This document shows positions 35,186 through 44,127 of a stretch of DNA of 64,000 nt, one piece after another. The notes below the pieces were generated by a model, which worked only from the letters and a program-made list of their open reading frames with translations, searched no databases and was not told the origin of the DNA. The stretch is from Chitinophaga pinensis (lineage in GTDB: Bacteria > Bacteroidota > Bacteroidia > M30B66), in contig CAMCXT010000007.1 of assembly GCA_945883545.1 (NCBI GenBank), positions 18,445-82,444 on the forward strand, written 5' to 3'. The translations under genes were made by a program, and so were the position numbers. The stretch's first letter is position 1. Every line of letters starts with the position of its first letter.

Positions 35186-36070
35186 ATGCCTAATCTTAAG
35201 GAAGTCCGTAATAGGATCGTTTCGGTAAGCTCTACACAGCAAATCACCAGCGCCATGAAAATGGTGTCGGCCGCTAAGCTACGTCGTGCTCAGGATGCGA
35301 TTGTCCAGATGCGCCCGTATGCTGAAAAGCTACAGGAAATTCTGGGGAATCTCAGTTCAAGTGTCGATGCAAGCGAAGGCGGAGCTTACTCGGTTCAACG
35401 TGATCCGAAAAAAGTGCTAGTTGTAGCAATTACATCTAACCGCGGACTTGCAGGAGCATTCAACAGCAACGTGCTGAAAGCTTGCAAACTTCTTACAACT
35501 ACCGATTACGCTGATCAATTTGCTGCAGGTAATGTTTCATTCCTAGCTATTGGTAAAAAGGCCGCCGATTATTTCCCACGCAACAATATGCGTTTGGTGA
35601 GCAGTCACAATTCTGTATTCGATGGTTTAACATTCGATAAGGTTGCTACTGTTGCTCAACAGATCATGGATGCTTTCGTGGCAGGTGAATTCGATCGCGT
35701 AGTTTTGGTCTACAACCGTTTCAAAAATGCAGCAGTTCAGATCACTACAACTGAGCAGTTTCTTCCGGTTGTTCCAACTGCAAAAGATGAGAACGTAAAG
35801 ACTTCTGCAATCGACTACATCTTCGAGCCGAACAAATCGAGCATTGTGTTGGAATTGATTCCTAAGTCGTTGAAAATTCAGATCTTCAAAGCAGTTCTTG
35901 ATTCGCATGCTGCAGAACACGGTGCACGTATGACAGCCATGAACAAAGCAACCGATAACGCGAAGGAAATGTTAAAAGAACTTCGTTTGTCTTACAACAA
36001 AGCACGTCAGGCAGCCATTACCAACGAAATCCTCGAGATTGTTGGTGGTGCAGAAGCCTTGAATGGATAA
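35186..36070 (+). CDS. atpG: ATP synthase F1 subunit gamma
   Basis: A 294-residue central rotor shaft. The N-terminal coiled coil begins LKEVRNRIVSVSSTQQITSA and has the conserved MKMVSAAKLRRAQ; the matching C-terminal helix is ATDNAKEMLKELRLSYNKAR followed by AITNEILEIVGGAEAL. It is the last gene of the operon, with a terminator 33 bp later. The beta (atpD) and epsilon (atpC) genes are not here; in many Bacteroidota they form a separate unit. Confidence 0.96.
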   Translation: MPNLKEVRNRIVSVSSTQQITSAMKMVSAAKLRRAQDAIVQMRPYAEKLQEILGNLSSSVDASEGGAYSVQRDPKKVLVVAITSNRGLAGAFNSNVLKACKLLTTTDYADQFAAGNVSFLAIGKKAADYFPRNNMRLVSSHNSVFDGLTFDKVATVAQQIMDAFVAGEFDRVVLVYNRFKNAAVQITTTEQFLPVVPTAKDENVKTSAIDYIFEPNKSSIVLELIPKSLKIQIFKAVLDSHAAEHGARMTAMNKATDNAKEMLKELRLSYNKARQAAITNEILEIVGGAEALNG

Positions 36071-36102
36071 TAATTTCGCATCGTCCTATTTGGACATTGT
36101 TC

Positions 36103-36138
36103 AAAGCGCATCTTCAGAAATGGGGATGCGCTTTTTGT
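36103..36138 (+). terminator. Terminator of the atp operon
   Basis: AAAGCGCATC (36103-36112) pairs with GATGCGCTTT (36125-36134), followed by TTGTTT. A strong stem of 10 bp. Confidence 0.85.
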
Positions 36139-36177
36139 TTACCCTAAAAGTGTTCAGATACTCTACAGTTCAAGGCT

Positions 36178-36288
36178 TCATTTAAGATGCTCTTCTTCAG
36201 ATTTATGCACAAAAAAACCTTGTGAAGACTCTGATGGACCTTGTGATGCTAGATCTTCGTGTTCTTGGTTGGTCGTTTCAGCGTCCAT
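36178..36288 (-). CDS. Possible 36-residue acidic peptide
   Basis: An ATG frame on the minus strand encodes MDAETTNQEHEDLASQGPSE and 16 more residues, very rich in Glu, Ser and Gln. It lies 46 bp downstream of the truB stop in the same direction. Its composition could be a real small protein or chance; no motif supports it. Confidence 0.18.
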   Translation of the reverse strand: MDAETTNQEHEDLASQGPSESSQGFFVHKSEEEHLK

Positions 36289-36334
36289 AAAATTCTACAA
36301 TGCAAGTTAAGGAAACCTTGTTGAAACGAAGCGA

Positions 36335-37063
36335 CTATTCTGATTGGTTGGATTTGGCTTCCGTGGTAGTCTCGTGGATGCTTTCCAACAATTCTTCTAT
36401 ACTTTGAGCTTTCGCATCAGAATATTCGCCAATCTTCGATCGGTGTAGTTTCGCTAAGTAGGCTCCTGAATTGAGCGCTAATCCAAAATCACGCGCTAAT
36501 GAGCGAATATAAGTTCCTTTTGAGCAGGCAACTCTAAAATCAACTTCAGGCAATGCAATTCGGGTGATTTCGAACTCCGTGATCTCGATTCTCGACGTTT
36601 TCATTTTCACTTCCTTGCCAGCACGAGCCAACTCATAAGCACGCTCGCCATCGATCTTTTTAGCAGAAAAAACTGGCGGTTCTTGGTCATGTTTTCCAAT
36701 AAAATTCTTCGCAACATCAGCAATCATTTCTTCCGTGATATGTTGGGTTGGAAAGGTATTATCTACTTCCTTTTCCAAATCGAAAGAAGCCGTTGATGCT
36801 CCCAGAAAAAATGTTCCGGTGTATTCCTTTGGCATACCTTGGAACTGATCGATCTTTTTGGTCATCTTTCCAGTGCAGATCAGCATTAAGCCAGTTGCCA
36901 AAGGATCTAGCGTACCTGCATGTCCAACCTTAAGCGACATCCGTTTCAAACGGAACTTCTTTTCCAAGGCAAAACGCACCTTGTTCACGAGGTCGAAGGA
37001 AGTCCAACCAAGTGGCTTATTGATTAACAGGAGTTTACCGGTGTGATAAGGTGTTTCGGTCAT
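36335..37063 (-). CDS. truB: tRNA pseudouridine(55) synthase
   Basis: A 242-residue enzyme that makes pseudouridine 55 in the T loop of tRNAs. The start at 37063 ([20 protein letters not shown]) is the family's normal N-terminus; the earlier ATG would add 23 unrelated residues. The catalytic Asp lies in [15 protein letters not shown], with a conserved [14 protein letters not shown] near residue 185. The ATG overlaps the uppP stop by 4 bp. Confidence 0.94.
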   Translation of the reverse strand: MTETPYHTGKLLLINKPLGWTSFDLVNKVRFALEKKFRLKRMSLKVGHAGTLDPLATGLMLICTGKMTKKIDQFQGMPKEYTGTFFLGASTASFDLEKEVDNTFPTQHITEEMIADVAKNFIGKHDQEPPVFSAKKIDGERAYELARAGKEVKMKTSRIEITEFEITRIALPEVDFRVACSKGTYIRSLARDFGLALNSGAYLAKLHRSKIGEYSDAKAQSIEELLESIHETTTEAKSNQSE

Positions 37064-37893
37064 GCAATCGAAAGATCGACGCCAAGCGCCATGAGCAATA
37101 AGATGATTAACCCGGCAGCAATTCTGTACCAACCGAATATTCTGAAGCCGTGCTTGGTGAGGAATCCAATAAAGAATCGGATTGCCAGCATCGCCACAAT
37201 GAATGCGACTGCATTACCAAAAACGAGTAATCCTATGTTATCTGTAAGGATTTTGGGATCTCCTTTGAGGAACACTTTGAGCAATTTGTATCCTGAAGCT
37301 GCTGCCATGGTTGGCACTGCGAGGAAGAAGGAAAATTCGGCTGCATTTTTACGGCTGATGCCTTGCGTTAAACCTCCGATAATTGTTGCTGCTGATCTTG
37401 AAACTCCTGGAATCAGTGCGATACACTGGAAAATTCCGATGATAAATGCTTTTGGATAAGTGATCAAGACATCATCCGCATGTCGATTTGGATCGTCGAG
37501 CGCTTCCTCGTAGGTAACTGGTGCAGATTTAAACCAATCATCCACTTTGAGCAGCAGAACTCCGCCAAAAACGAGGGTTATGGCCACTACGGTTGGACTT
37601 TCAAGCAGGCTGTCGATGGCATCTCCGAGCAACAATCCCGCGATAGCGGCTGGAATAAAAGCAATGATGAGTTTGTAATAGAAATCGAGGCTTTTGAGAA
37701 AGCGTTTCCAATACAATACCAGCACAGAAATGATGGCTCCGAATTGAATATTGACTGTGAAGAGCTTCACGAATTCATCGGATGGCACGCCCATCAAAGC
37801 TTGTGCAATGATCATGTGGCCGGTGGAGGAAACGGGAAGAAATTCAGTTAAGCCTTCCACCAAAGCGATGATGAAGGCTCCAAACCAACTCAT
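37060..37893 (-). CDS. uppP: Undecaprenyl-diphosphatase
   Basis: A 277-residue membrane enzyme of the BacA type that recycles undecaprenyl pyrophosphate for peptidoglycan synthesis. The two active-site regions are [19 protein letters not shown] (about residues 14-32) and [17 protein letters not shown] (about residues 164-180). About eight hydrophobic segments are visible. It lies 5 bp after the DUF3098 gene and overlaps truB by 4 bp, so four cell-envelope/tRNA genes form one unit. Confidence 0.94.
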   Translation of the reverse strand: MSWFGAFIIALVEGLTEFLPVSSTGHMIIAQALMGVPSDEFVKLFTVNIQFGAIISVLVLYWKRFLKSLDFYYKLIIAFIPAAIAGLLLGDAIDSLLESPTVVAITLVFGGVLLLKVDDWFKSAPVTYEEALDDPNRHADDVLITYPKAFIIGIFQCIALIPGVSRSAATIIGGLTQGISRKNAAEFSFFLAVPTMAAASGYKLLKVFLKGDPKILTDNIGLLVFGNAVAFIVAMLAIRFFIGFLTKHGFRIFGWYRIAAGLIILLLMALGVDLSIA

Positions 37894-37898
37894 GAAAC

Positions 37899-38141
37899 TT
37901 AATTCTTGGGTTTGTACATGATAGCTACCACTTCGATTGCGAAGCCAAGCAGAACCACAATAGGAGCAACGGTAATGCGCTGTGTGGAGAATATTTCCGG
38001 ATTGAAGACATTAGGATCTTTTGATCCACCGCCCATCATTAGGAGGAATCCAATAAAAATAACAGCCAGTCCAGCCAGCATTAGTTTGAAATTCATTGGC
38101 CCGAAAACGAAGCCTTTGTTGTTGTCCTTTTCTGTACTCAT
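37899..38141 (-). CDS. DUF3098 small membrane protein
   Basis: An 80-residue protein with two hydrophobic helices ([20 protein letters not shown] and [20 protein letters not shown]) and a charged N-terminus ([17 protein letters not shown]). This matches DUF3098, a family found mainly next to ftsX in Bacteroidota. The start is set at 38141; the 41 preceding codons of the same frame overlap ftsX and look non-coding. It is 8 bp after ftsX. Confidence 0.85.
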   Translation of the reverse strand: MSTEKDNNKGFVFGPMNFKLMLAGLAVIFIGFLLMMGGGSKDPNVFNPEIFSTQRITVAPIVVLLGFAIEVVAIMYKPKN

Positions 38142-38149
38142 AGTGGCGC

Positions 38150-39022
38150 TTAATAGAGTGAATCGGTTTTGAGATTCAGGTATTTGCGGACTGCAAAGAA
38201 AGTACAAATCCACGATAAAATAATCCCTCCCAAAACAACCGAACCTGCCAAAATACCAAGCCATTGGAAATCGCGGATTTCTTTGAGACCTAAAATTCGA
38301 TTTTCGGCGATGATGAGTGTTCCGGCGAGAAGTAAAACAGCAATTAGTCCTCCGAGGAAGCCTTGTAAAATGCCTGTGGTGACAAACGGCCTGCGGATGA
38401 AACCAGTTGTAGCGCCAACGAGCAGCATGGTTTTGATCAAGAATCGTTTAGAGTAAATCGCCAAACGGATAGTGTTGTTGATCAAGGTTACTGCAATCAA
38501 GGTTAGCACTGCGCCAAAGGCAAGAAATACCCAACTGATTTTCTGGATGTTATCGATGATCTTGACAATCAGATTTCTTGGGTAACTCACTTGTTGCACC
38601 AATGGATTGGAAAGCCATTCTTTCTCGGTTTTGCTGAAATATGCTTCGTTGGCGAATTGGGGCTTGAAGTTGATGTCTAATGAAGCGGGTAGGGGATTGT
38701 ACCCGAGGAAGTCGACAAAATCTTCACCCAGTTCCTTTTCGAAATCCTTGGCAGCTTGTTCTTTGTTGGTGTAAACTGAAGACTTCACGAACTCCCTTCT
38801 TGCCAATTCTTCCTTGAAAAGTAGGATTTGATTTTCTTCAACAGAATCGCGGAAGAAAACCGTAACCGTAAAGGATTCTCTTGTGAAATCGGTAAGCTTT
38901 CGCGCATTGATGAGCATCAAACCCATCAAGCCGAGCATGAACATTACCATGGTAATACTCACCACCGATGTGATGTAGGATGACCGAAGTCGTTTTTGGT
39001 TGAAATTCTTTTCGCCAGCCAT
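38150..39022 (-). CDS. ftsX: Cell division protein FtsX
   Basis: A 290-residue permease that works with the ATPase FtsE to activate cell-wall hydrolases at the septum. It has one N-terminal membrane helix (residues 17-38), an extracytoplasmic domain of about 120 residues (FTVTVFFRDSVEENQ), and three C-terminal helices with NNTIRLAIYSKRFLIKTMLL and GATTGFIRRPF, typical of FtsX. It is the first gene of the ftsX-DUF3098-uppP-truB unit. Confidence 0.9.
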   Translation of the reverse strand: MAGEKNFNQKRLRSSYITSVVSITMVMFMLGLMGLMLINARKLTDFTRESFTVTVFFRDSVEENQILLFKEELARREFVKSSVYTNKEQAAKDFEKELGEDFVDFLGYNPLPASLDINFKPQFANEAYFSKTEKEWLSNPLVQQVSYPRNLIVKIIDNIQKISWVFLAFGAVLTLIAVTLINNTIRLAIYSKRFLIKTMLLVGATTGFIRRPFVTTGILQGFLGGLIAVLLLAGTLIIAENRILGLKEIRDFQWLGILAGSVVLGGIILSWICTFFAVRKYLNLKTDSLY

Positions 39023-39032
39023 AGTTAACAGG

Positions 39033-39040
39033 CAAATATA
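39033..39040 (-). promoter_or_regulatory. -7 promoter element (TATATTTG) of the ftsX unit
   Basis: TATATTTG matches TAnnTTTG 10 bases before the ftsX ATG on the minus strand. Confidence 0.5.
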
Positions 39041-39126
39041 GCGATGTGAGATACCCTTTCATGAAAAACGAATTTGTTCTTTCAACATGGCTTTGAACAA
39101 AATGATAAGGTTATGATTTGCCTTGT

Positions 39127-39134
39127 TAACTTTG
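39127..39134 (+). promoter_or_regulatory. -7 promoter element (TAACTTTG) of leuS
   Basis: TAACTTTG matches TAnnTTTG and lies 21 bases before the leuS ATG at 39156. The earlier ORF start at 39123 is upstream of this element and so is unlikely. Confidence 0.55.
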
Positions 39135-39155
39135 CGGCTGATTTTAAATATATAC

Positions 39156-42100
39156 ATGGAACCCAATTTCCGAGAAATCGCACAGAAGTGGCAAAAAACC
39201 TGGAAAACTTCAGGAATTTACAAGACTTCAATCGACCCAACACGCCCTAAATACTATGTTTTAGACATGTTTCCTTATCCATCAGGAGCTGGACTACACG
39301 TTGGGCATCCTCTCGGATATATTGCCTCCGATATTGTTTCACGATACAAACGATTAAAAGGCTTCAACGTTTTGCACCCAATGGGCTTTGATGCCTTTGG
39401 ATTGCCAGCCGAACAATACGCCATCCAAACAGGGCGCCATCCGGCGGATACTACCGCAGAAAACATCGCTCGATACAAAGAACAGCTCGACAACATTGGC
39501 TTTTGCTACGACTGGAGCCGTGAAGTGAATACCTCCGATCCGAAGTATTACAAATGGACACAGTGGATCTTTCTGCAGCTTTTCAAATCTTGGTTCAATC
39601 TTGAAACACAAAAGGCAGAATCCATCCAATCGCTCATCGCGAAATTTGAAAATGGTGGAAGTGCAGTTGCCAAAGGAGCTTGCGGAGAACATGAAGCTTT
39701 TTCAGCATCTCAATGGATGCAATTCTCCGAAACCAAGCAGCGAGAAATTCTGATGCAGTACCGCTTGGCGTACCAAGATTATTCAACCGTAAATTGGTGT
39801 GAAGCACTTGGAACCGTTTTAGCTAACGATGAAGTGAAAGATGGTTTTAGTGAGCGCGGCGGACATCCAGTAGAAAAACGCAGAATGCGTCAGTGGTTTT
39901 TACGAATCACTGCTTATGCAGAACGTTTGTTGAACGATTTGGATGGCCTCGACTGGACCGATTCGATGAAGGAAATGCAGAGAAACTGGATTGGGAGGTC
40001 GGAAGGTGCAATGGTGCGGTTTGACCTCTCCCCCAACCCCTCTCCACAGGAGAGGGGGGCGTCATCAACTTTCACTTCAAAGGATTTAATAAGCGACCCT
40101 TCGGTTTCAAGGACTGATACAATAGAAAGTGGGGCGTCTCAAACAGGTCTAGTTCAAGAACTCCCAAGTCCATATCATCATACAACTCCGGAAATCTGGA
40201 ATGCACTAATTTCAAAGGCGAAAGAAATGAGGTCAAACATGACCCCATCTGAAAAGCTACTTTGGGAAGAACTAAGAGGAGGAAGATCTGGGTTGAAGTT
40301 CAGAAGGCAGCATATTATCGATCGGTTTATTGTTGATTTTGTTTGCTTGTCGGCAGGAATCGTTATTGAGGTTGATGGAGAAATTCATAACGACCAAAAA
40401 GAACACGACGAAGGGCGAACAGTTGAGCTAAATCGGAATGGATTCCAAGTCGTTAGGTTTACGAATGAAGAAGTAAATTCTGATTTACATTCCGTTGTTG
40501 AACAAATCATTTTTGCTTGTGTGCAAAGGAAACTTTACAGTGAAATAGATTTCATTCAACTTGCAAAAGAAGATGAAGAGGGCTACTCAGCAACTCCCCC
40601 CTCTCCTCGTGGAGAGGGGCCGGGGGAGAGGTCAGATAAAGCTGATTTGATTTCAACAGATTCAGTTTTACTCTCCAGCCCTCAAAGTAATACTGCAACT
40701 CCCCCCTCTCCCCGTGGAGAGGGGCTGGGGGAGAGGTATATCGAAGTCTTCACCACCCGTCCCGATACCATCTTCGGAGTCGATTTCCTCACACTCGCGC
40801 CTGAACATGAATTGGTTGCCGAAATCACCACTGATGCGCAACGTGCTGAAGTGGAAGCATACGTGGGCACCGCTAAAAACCGCAGCGAGCGTGAGCGGAT
40901 GGCAGATGTGAAGCGCATTTCTGGTGTTTTCACAGGTGCTTTCGCCAAGCATCCATTCACTGGAAACCCAATTCCGGTGTGGGTTGGAGATTATGTTTTG
41001 GCAGGATATGGTACAGGTGCTGTGATGGCCGTACCGGCTGGAGATCAGCGCGATTGGGATTTTGCGAAACACTTCAATATCCCGATTGCCGAAATTTTGG
41101 TAGATATCGACATCTCCGAAGCAGCCAATCCAACCAAGGAAGCAATCTTGAAAAATTCAGGTTTCCTCGACGGACTCACCGGTTATCAAGGAATTCGAAA
41201 AGCCATCGAAGAAATCGAAAAAGCAGGCATCGGAGCAGGCAAAGTGAATTACCGCTTACGTGATGCAGGGTTTAGCCGCCAGCGTTACTGGGGCGAGCCA
41301 TTTCCTATTGTTTACCGTGAAGGCGCAGCTTTCGAGTTGGAAGATGGCCAACTTCCGCTAGAACTTCCAGTGATGGAAGACTTCCGTCCAACCGGACAAC
41401 CAGAAAGCCCACTAGCAAAATCTGGCGATTGGCTCGAAGCCCCCGAAGGCAAACGTGAAACCGATACCATGCCTGGCTATGCAGGATCATCTTGGTATTT
41501 CCTTAGATACATGGATGCCAACAACGATGAAACCTTTGTAGGCAAAGAAGCTGAAGCCTATTGGCAGGATGTGGATTTGTACATCGGTGGAACCGAACAC
41601 GCAGTTGGACACCTTTTGTATTCCCGTTTTTGGCAGAAAGTTCTGTTCGATTTAGGTCATGTAACTACCCATGAACCTTTCAGAAAACTCATCAACCAAG
41701 GGATGATCTTGGGAAGGTCGAATTTTGTTTATCGTGTTGGAGGTGACAATAAATACTTATCAGCAGACTTGCTCAAAGCTCATCCAGAGCTAAAAACTTC
41801 TGCGCTTCACGTGGATGTGAACATGGTGAAAAACGATATCCTCGACCAAGAAGCTTTTCGCAATTGGAGACCAGAATTCGCTGGTGCAGAATTTATCACC
41901 AACGCTGAAGGCAATTACGTTTGCGGCGTTGAGGTGGAGAAGATGTCGAAGTCGAAATACAATGTGGTAAACCCCGACGACATCATTTCAGAGTATGGAG
42001 CCGACACTTTGCGCTTGTACGAAATGTTCCTCGGACCTTTGGAGCAATACAAACCTTGGAATACCAACGGAATCGAAGGCGTTTACCGTTTCTTCAAGAA

Positions 42101-42623
42101 GCTCTGGAACCTTTTCTACAACGACCAAGGTGGATTGAAGCTTACCGATGATGCGCCTACTGAAAACGAGCTACGCACTTTGCACAAAACCATCCGAAAG
42201 GTGGAAGAAGACATTGAACGCTTCTCCTTCAATACTTCTGTGAGCACATTCATGATTTGCGTAAACGAATTGCACGATCTGAAGTGCAACAAGAAAGCTA
42301 TTCTCAAGGATTTCCTTATCGTGCTTTCTCCTTATGCGCCGCATATTGCAGAAGAACTTTGGAGTGTTTGTGGCGAAACTTCTTCAATCATCAATGCAAC
42401 TTATCCTGCTTGGAACGAAGCATTTATCAAGGAAAGTTCGGTGATGTATCCTGTTGCTTTCAATGGCAAAACGCGCTTTCAGATTACCGTTCCTGCCGAT
42501 ATGCCACAAGCAGAGGTTCAAGCGATCGCTTTGGCAAACGAAGAATCGCAAAAATGGCTCAATGGTGCCGCACCTAAAAAGGTGATCGTTGTGCCTGGAA
42601 GAATGGTGAATATTGTGATGTAA
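39156..42623 (+). CDS. leuS: Leucyl-tRNA synthetase with an in-frame nuclease insert
   Basis: A class I synthetase of 1155 codons; relatives without an insert are about 920-950 residues. HIGH-type motif [12 protein letters not shown] (about residue 50) and KMSKS ([12 protein letters not shown]) are intact, as are the TTRPDT editing motif ([15 protein letters not shown]) and the C-terminal tRNA-binding part. A 714-bp cassette (40024-40737, codons about 290-528) interrupts the start of the CP1 editing domain between MVRFD and [11 protein letters not shown], in the loop after the first strand. The frame is open throughout, so the chimera is probably translated. Confidence 0.92.
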   Translation: MEPNFREIAQKWQKTWKTSGIYKTSIDPTRPKYYVLDMFPYPSGAGLHVGHPLGYIASDIVSRYKRLKGFNVLHPMGFDAFGLPAEQYAIQTGRHPADTTAENIARYKEQLDNIGFCYDWSREVNTSDPKYYKWTQWIFLQLFKSWFNLETQKAESIQSLIAKFENGGSAVAKGACGEHEAFSASQWMQFSETKQREILMQYRLAYQDYSTVNWCEALGTVLANDEVKDGFSERGGHPVEKRRMRQWFLRITAYAERLLNDLDGLDWTDSMKEMQRNWIGRSEGAMVRFDLSPNPSPQERGASSTFTSKDLISDPSVSRTDTIESGASQTGLVQELPSPYHHTTPEIWNALISKAKEMRSNMTPSEKLLWEELRGGRSGLKFRRQHIIDRFIVDFVCLSAGIVIEVDGEIHNDQKEHDEGRTVELNRNGFQVVRFTNEEVNSDLHSVVEQIIFACVQRKLYSEIDFIQLAKEDEEGYSATPPSPRGEGPGERSDKADLISTDSVLLSSPQSNTATPPSPRGEGLGERYIEVFTTRPDTIFGVDFLTLAPEHELVAEITTDAQRAEVEAYVGTAKNRSERERMADVKRISGVFTGAFAKHPFTGNPIPVWVGDYVLAGYGTGAVMAVPAGDQRDWDFAKHFNIPIAEILVDIDISEAANPTKEAILKNSGFLDGLTGYQGIRKAIEEIEKAGIGAGKVNYRLRDAGFSRQRYWGEPFPIVYREGAAFELEDGQLPLELPVMEDFRPTGQPESPLAKSGDWLEAPEGKRETDTMPGYAGSSWYFLRYMDANNDETFVGKEAEAYWQDVDLYIGGTEHAVGHLLYSRFWQKVLFDLGHVTTHEPFRKLINQGMILGRSNFVYRVGGDNKYLSADLLKAHPELKTSALHVDVNMVKNDILDQEAFRNWRPEFAGAEFITNAEGNYVCGVEVEKMSKSKYNVVNPDDIISEYGADTLRLYEMFLGPLEQYKPWNTNGIEGVYRFFKKLWNLFYNDQGGLKLTDDAPTENELRTLHKTIRKVEEDIERFSFNTSVSTFMICVNELHDLKCNKKAILKDFLIVLSPYAPHIAEELWSVCGETSSIINATYPAWNEAFIKESSVMYPVAFNGKTRFQITVPADMPQAEVQAIALANEESQKWLNGAAPKKVIVVPGRMVNIVM
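40024..40059 (+). repeat. Left inverted terminal repeat of the leuS element
   Basis: ACCTCTCCCCCAACCCC leads into a perfect 9-bp hairpin, CCCCTCTCC (40037-40045), loop ACA, GGAGAGGGG (40049-40057). It encodes [11 protein letters not shown]. Confidence 0.85.
40590..40632 (-). repeat. Right inverted terminal repeat, inner copy
   Basis: The reverse complement is close to the left repeat. It has the same 9-bp hairpin (40598-40606 with 40611-40619, loop TCGT) and ends GGGGGAGAGGT. It encodes [14 protein letters not shown]. Confidence 0.85.
40695..40737 (-). repeat. Right inverted terminal repeat, outer copy
   Basis: A second copy of the right repeat 105 bp (35 codons) further on, differing in a few bases; hairpin 40703-40711 with 40716-40724, loop CCGT. 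The outermost base of the element is at 40737. Confidence 0.85.
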
Positions 42624-42634
42624 GCCTTTCTGAA

Positions 42635-44074
42635 TCAGAGATTCTCTGCGCTTCGAACGTAACGCTCGGCTGGCAAACTGAAGTAATTAGCATTCAGTTG
42701 CTTTAGTCTCAAAGTGCCAATAAAATCTGGCGGAATAAAGGCATTTGGGTCGTTGAGGTCGTTGGTTTTCCCTTCCGGGGATGGCAGAACTGCAATAGTG
42801 TAACTTCCGGGTTTTCCATGTTTGCTGGTGCTGTACAAAAGTGTTTCAAGGCTGTAGGACCAAGAAATCACCACCTTCGACATGTTTGCTTCTCGGGTCG
42901 AAAGACATATTTTCTGCGCTCTATAGTTTTTGTGAAGCTCTTCCATGTAAGCGAATCGGTCTTCCATGAATCCGCTTTCCTTGTGGATGAACGTGAAGCT
43001 CTGGAAGAATACATAAACCACCAATCCGCCTTGCGCGACATTTATCCATTTGTTTTTCGAAAGATGCAGCTGTGTGAAAACCATCCATCCCACGAAAAAG
43101 GCCAAAGGCATGAAAGCCCGTTCCATCATCAAATTTGAATCTCCCGTGTGGTAAATCAACAAGGTGAAAAGCCAGAATCCAACCGTGAAAGCGACCATGA
43201 ATAGGGCATTGAGGAATTTCTTTTCCCAGATCATCCAAATCAAGCCGATCACAAAAAGTTCACGGCAAACCCTGAAGGTGCTTCCAAATTTTTGCAGGAA
43301 ATACACCAAGCTCCGGTTTTCATCCAAATGAAGTATAATCTGAGGAAAATCTCCAATGCGTGACAGGAACATGCCTTCGTATGAGGAGGTTTCGGTGGTG
43401 TTTACTTTGTAAAGACTCAGCACGGCAATAACCACCAAAAAGAAATAGGGTTCTGGTCGGCGAAGGTCTTTTACAGTAATCCAAAAGTAACCCAAACAGA
43501 ACACCAGCAAGAACAATCCTACTGGATGTGCATGGAGGCAAAACATCGCCAGCAAGGCTCCAACAACGAAACGTTTCCAACCTTGTTGAGGAGCTTTGTC
43601 CATCAGCCAAGTAAGAAAAAGAGCTGCCCACGCTAACGCTTGATGGGTTTCGGTGCCAGTGTGAAAAAATCCCATCCTGATGCAGCCAATCAATGCGAAG
43701 ATGAGCAACAAACCTGCTTTCGCATTGCGGTACACGTGCACAACGATTGCGAAAACAGCTAGATAGAACAAAGGAAACGAGATGGAATACAGCAGCATCA
43801 AAGTGTTGAGAGGCATTCCCAACTTAACCGCTGGAACCAACAACAATTGCGTGATCACTTGCGGATAGCGCCCAGCTTCAATGTTAAACCAACCGGTTTG
43901 GACGATTTTGAAGAACATGTTGGCAGTATCTGCGAAGCAAATCCGCTCGCGGAAATAGACCAACGAAAAAATGAAGTACACCGAAAAAGCCGAATAGCCT
44001 GCTAGTAAGATTAGTCGATGGAGCCGTTGATCAAATTTTGATGAAGCAGAAGGTGTGTCGTTGGTTTCCGACAT
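42635..44074 (-). CDS. Polytopic membrane protein (glycosyltransferase-39-like outline)
   Basis: A 479-residue protein with about 11-12 hydrophobic segments, starting at 44074 (MSETNDTPSASS). It has an early loop with acidic and aromatic residues after the first helix (RERICFADTANMFFKIVQTG), as in dolichol-phosphate-sugar-dependent or ArnT-like transferases, and a C-terminal soluble domain of about 110 residues. No definite catalytic motif was found, so the family is uncertain. It is convergent with leuS (11 bp apart). Confidence 0.6.
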   Translation of the reverse strand: MSETNDTPSASSKFDQRLHRLILLAGYSAFSVYFIFSLVYFRERICFADTANMFFKIVQTGWFNIEAGRYPQVITQLLLVPAVKLGMPLNTLMLLYSISFPLFYLAVFAIVVHVYRNAKAGLLLIFALIGCIRMGFFHTGTETHQALAWAALFLTWLMDKAPQQGWKRFVVGALLAMFCLHAHPVGLFLLVFCLGYFWITVKDLRRPEPYFFLVVIAVLSLYKVNTTETSSYEGMFLSRIGDFPQIILHLDENRSLVYFLQKFGSTFRVCRELFVIGLIWMIWEKKFLNALFMVAFTVGFWLFTLLIYHTGDSNLMMERAFMPLAFFVGWMVFTQLHLSKNKWINVAQGGLVVYVFFQSFTFIHKESGFMEDRFAYMEELHKNYRAQKICLSTREANMSKVVISWSYSLETLLYSTSKHGKPGSYTIAVLPSPEGKTNDLNDPNAFIPPDFIGTLRLKQLNANYFSLPAERYVRSAENL

Positions 44075-44127
44075 GGAATAATCTTGATTTTTTCCACCCA
44101 AGTGCAATGCTTGAATAGATTTTGGGG

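Larger units (their letters stand above)
40024..40737 (+). mobile_element. In-frame DUF559/Vsr-like endonuclease element inside leuS
   Basis: A 714-bp insert, exactly 238 codons. It begins with an inverted terminal repeat (ACCTCTCCCCCAACCCC...), contains a DUF559-like nuclease domain (about 40186-40530) and ends with the inverted copy of the repeat, present twice. The domain has the family order [52 protein letters not shown] and [13 protein letters not shown], with the D...EVDG core of the PD-(D/E)XK/Vsr fold. It has no start codon or promoter of its own that stands out. Precise removal would rejoin GTG CGG TTT GAT ATC GAA, keeping the frame. Confidence 0.88.

Noticed and set aside
39123..39155. 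Upstream start of leuS with [11 protein letters not shown]
   Set aside because: It overlaps the -7 promoter element TAACTTTG, and LeuRS proteins normally begin near [12 protein letters not shown].
40024..40737. The leuS insert could be an intein
   Set aside because: No intein blocks are visible: the insert does not begin with Cys/Ser/Thr at a splice junction, has no C-terminal His-Asn, and the following residue is Tyr. It has inverted DNA repeats at its ends, which inteins lack.
40024..40737. The leuS insert could be a group I or II intron
   Set aside because: It is fully open in the host frame and is a multiple of three, and no intron domain structure was recognised.
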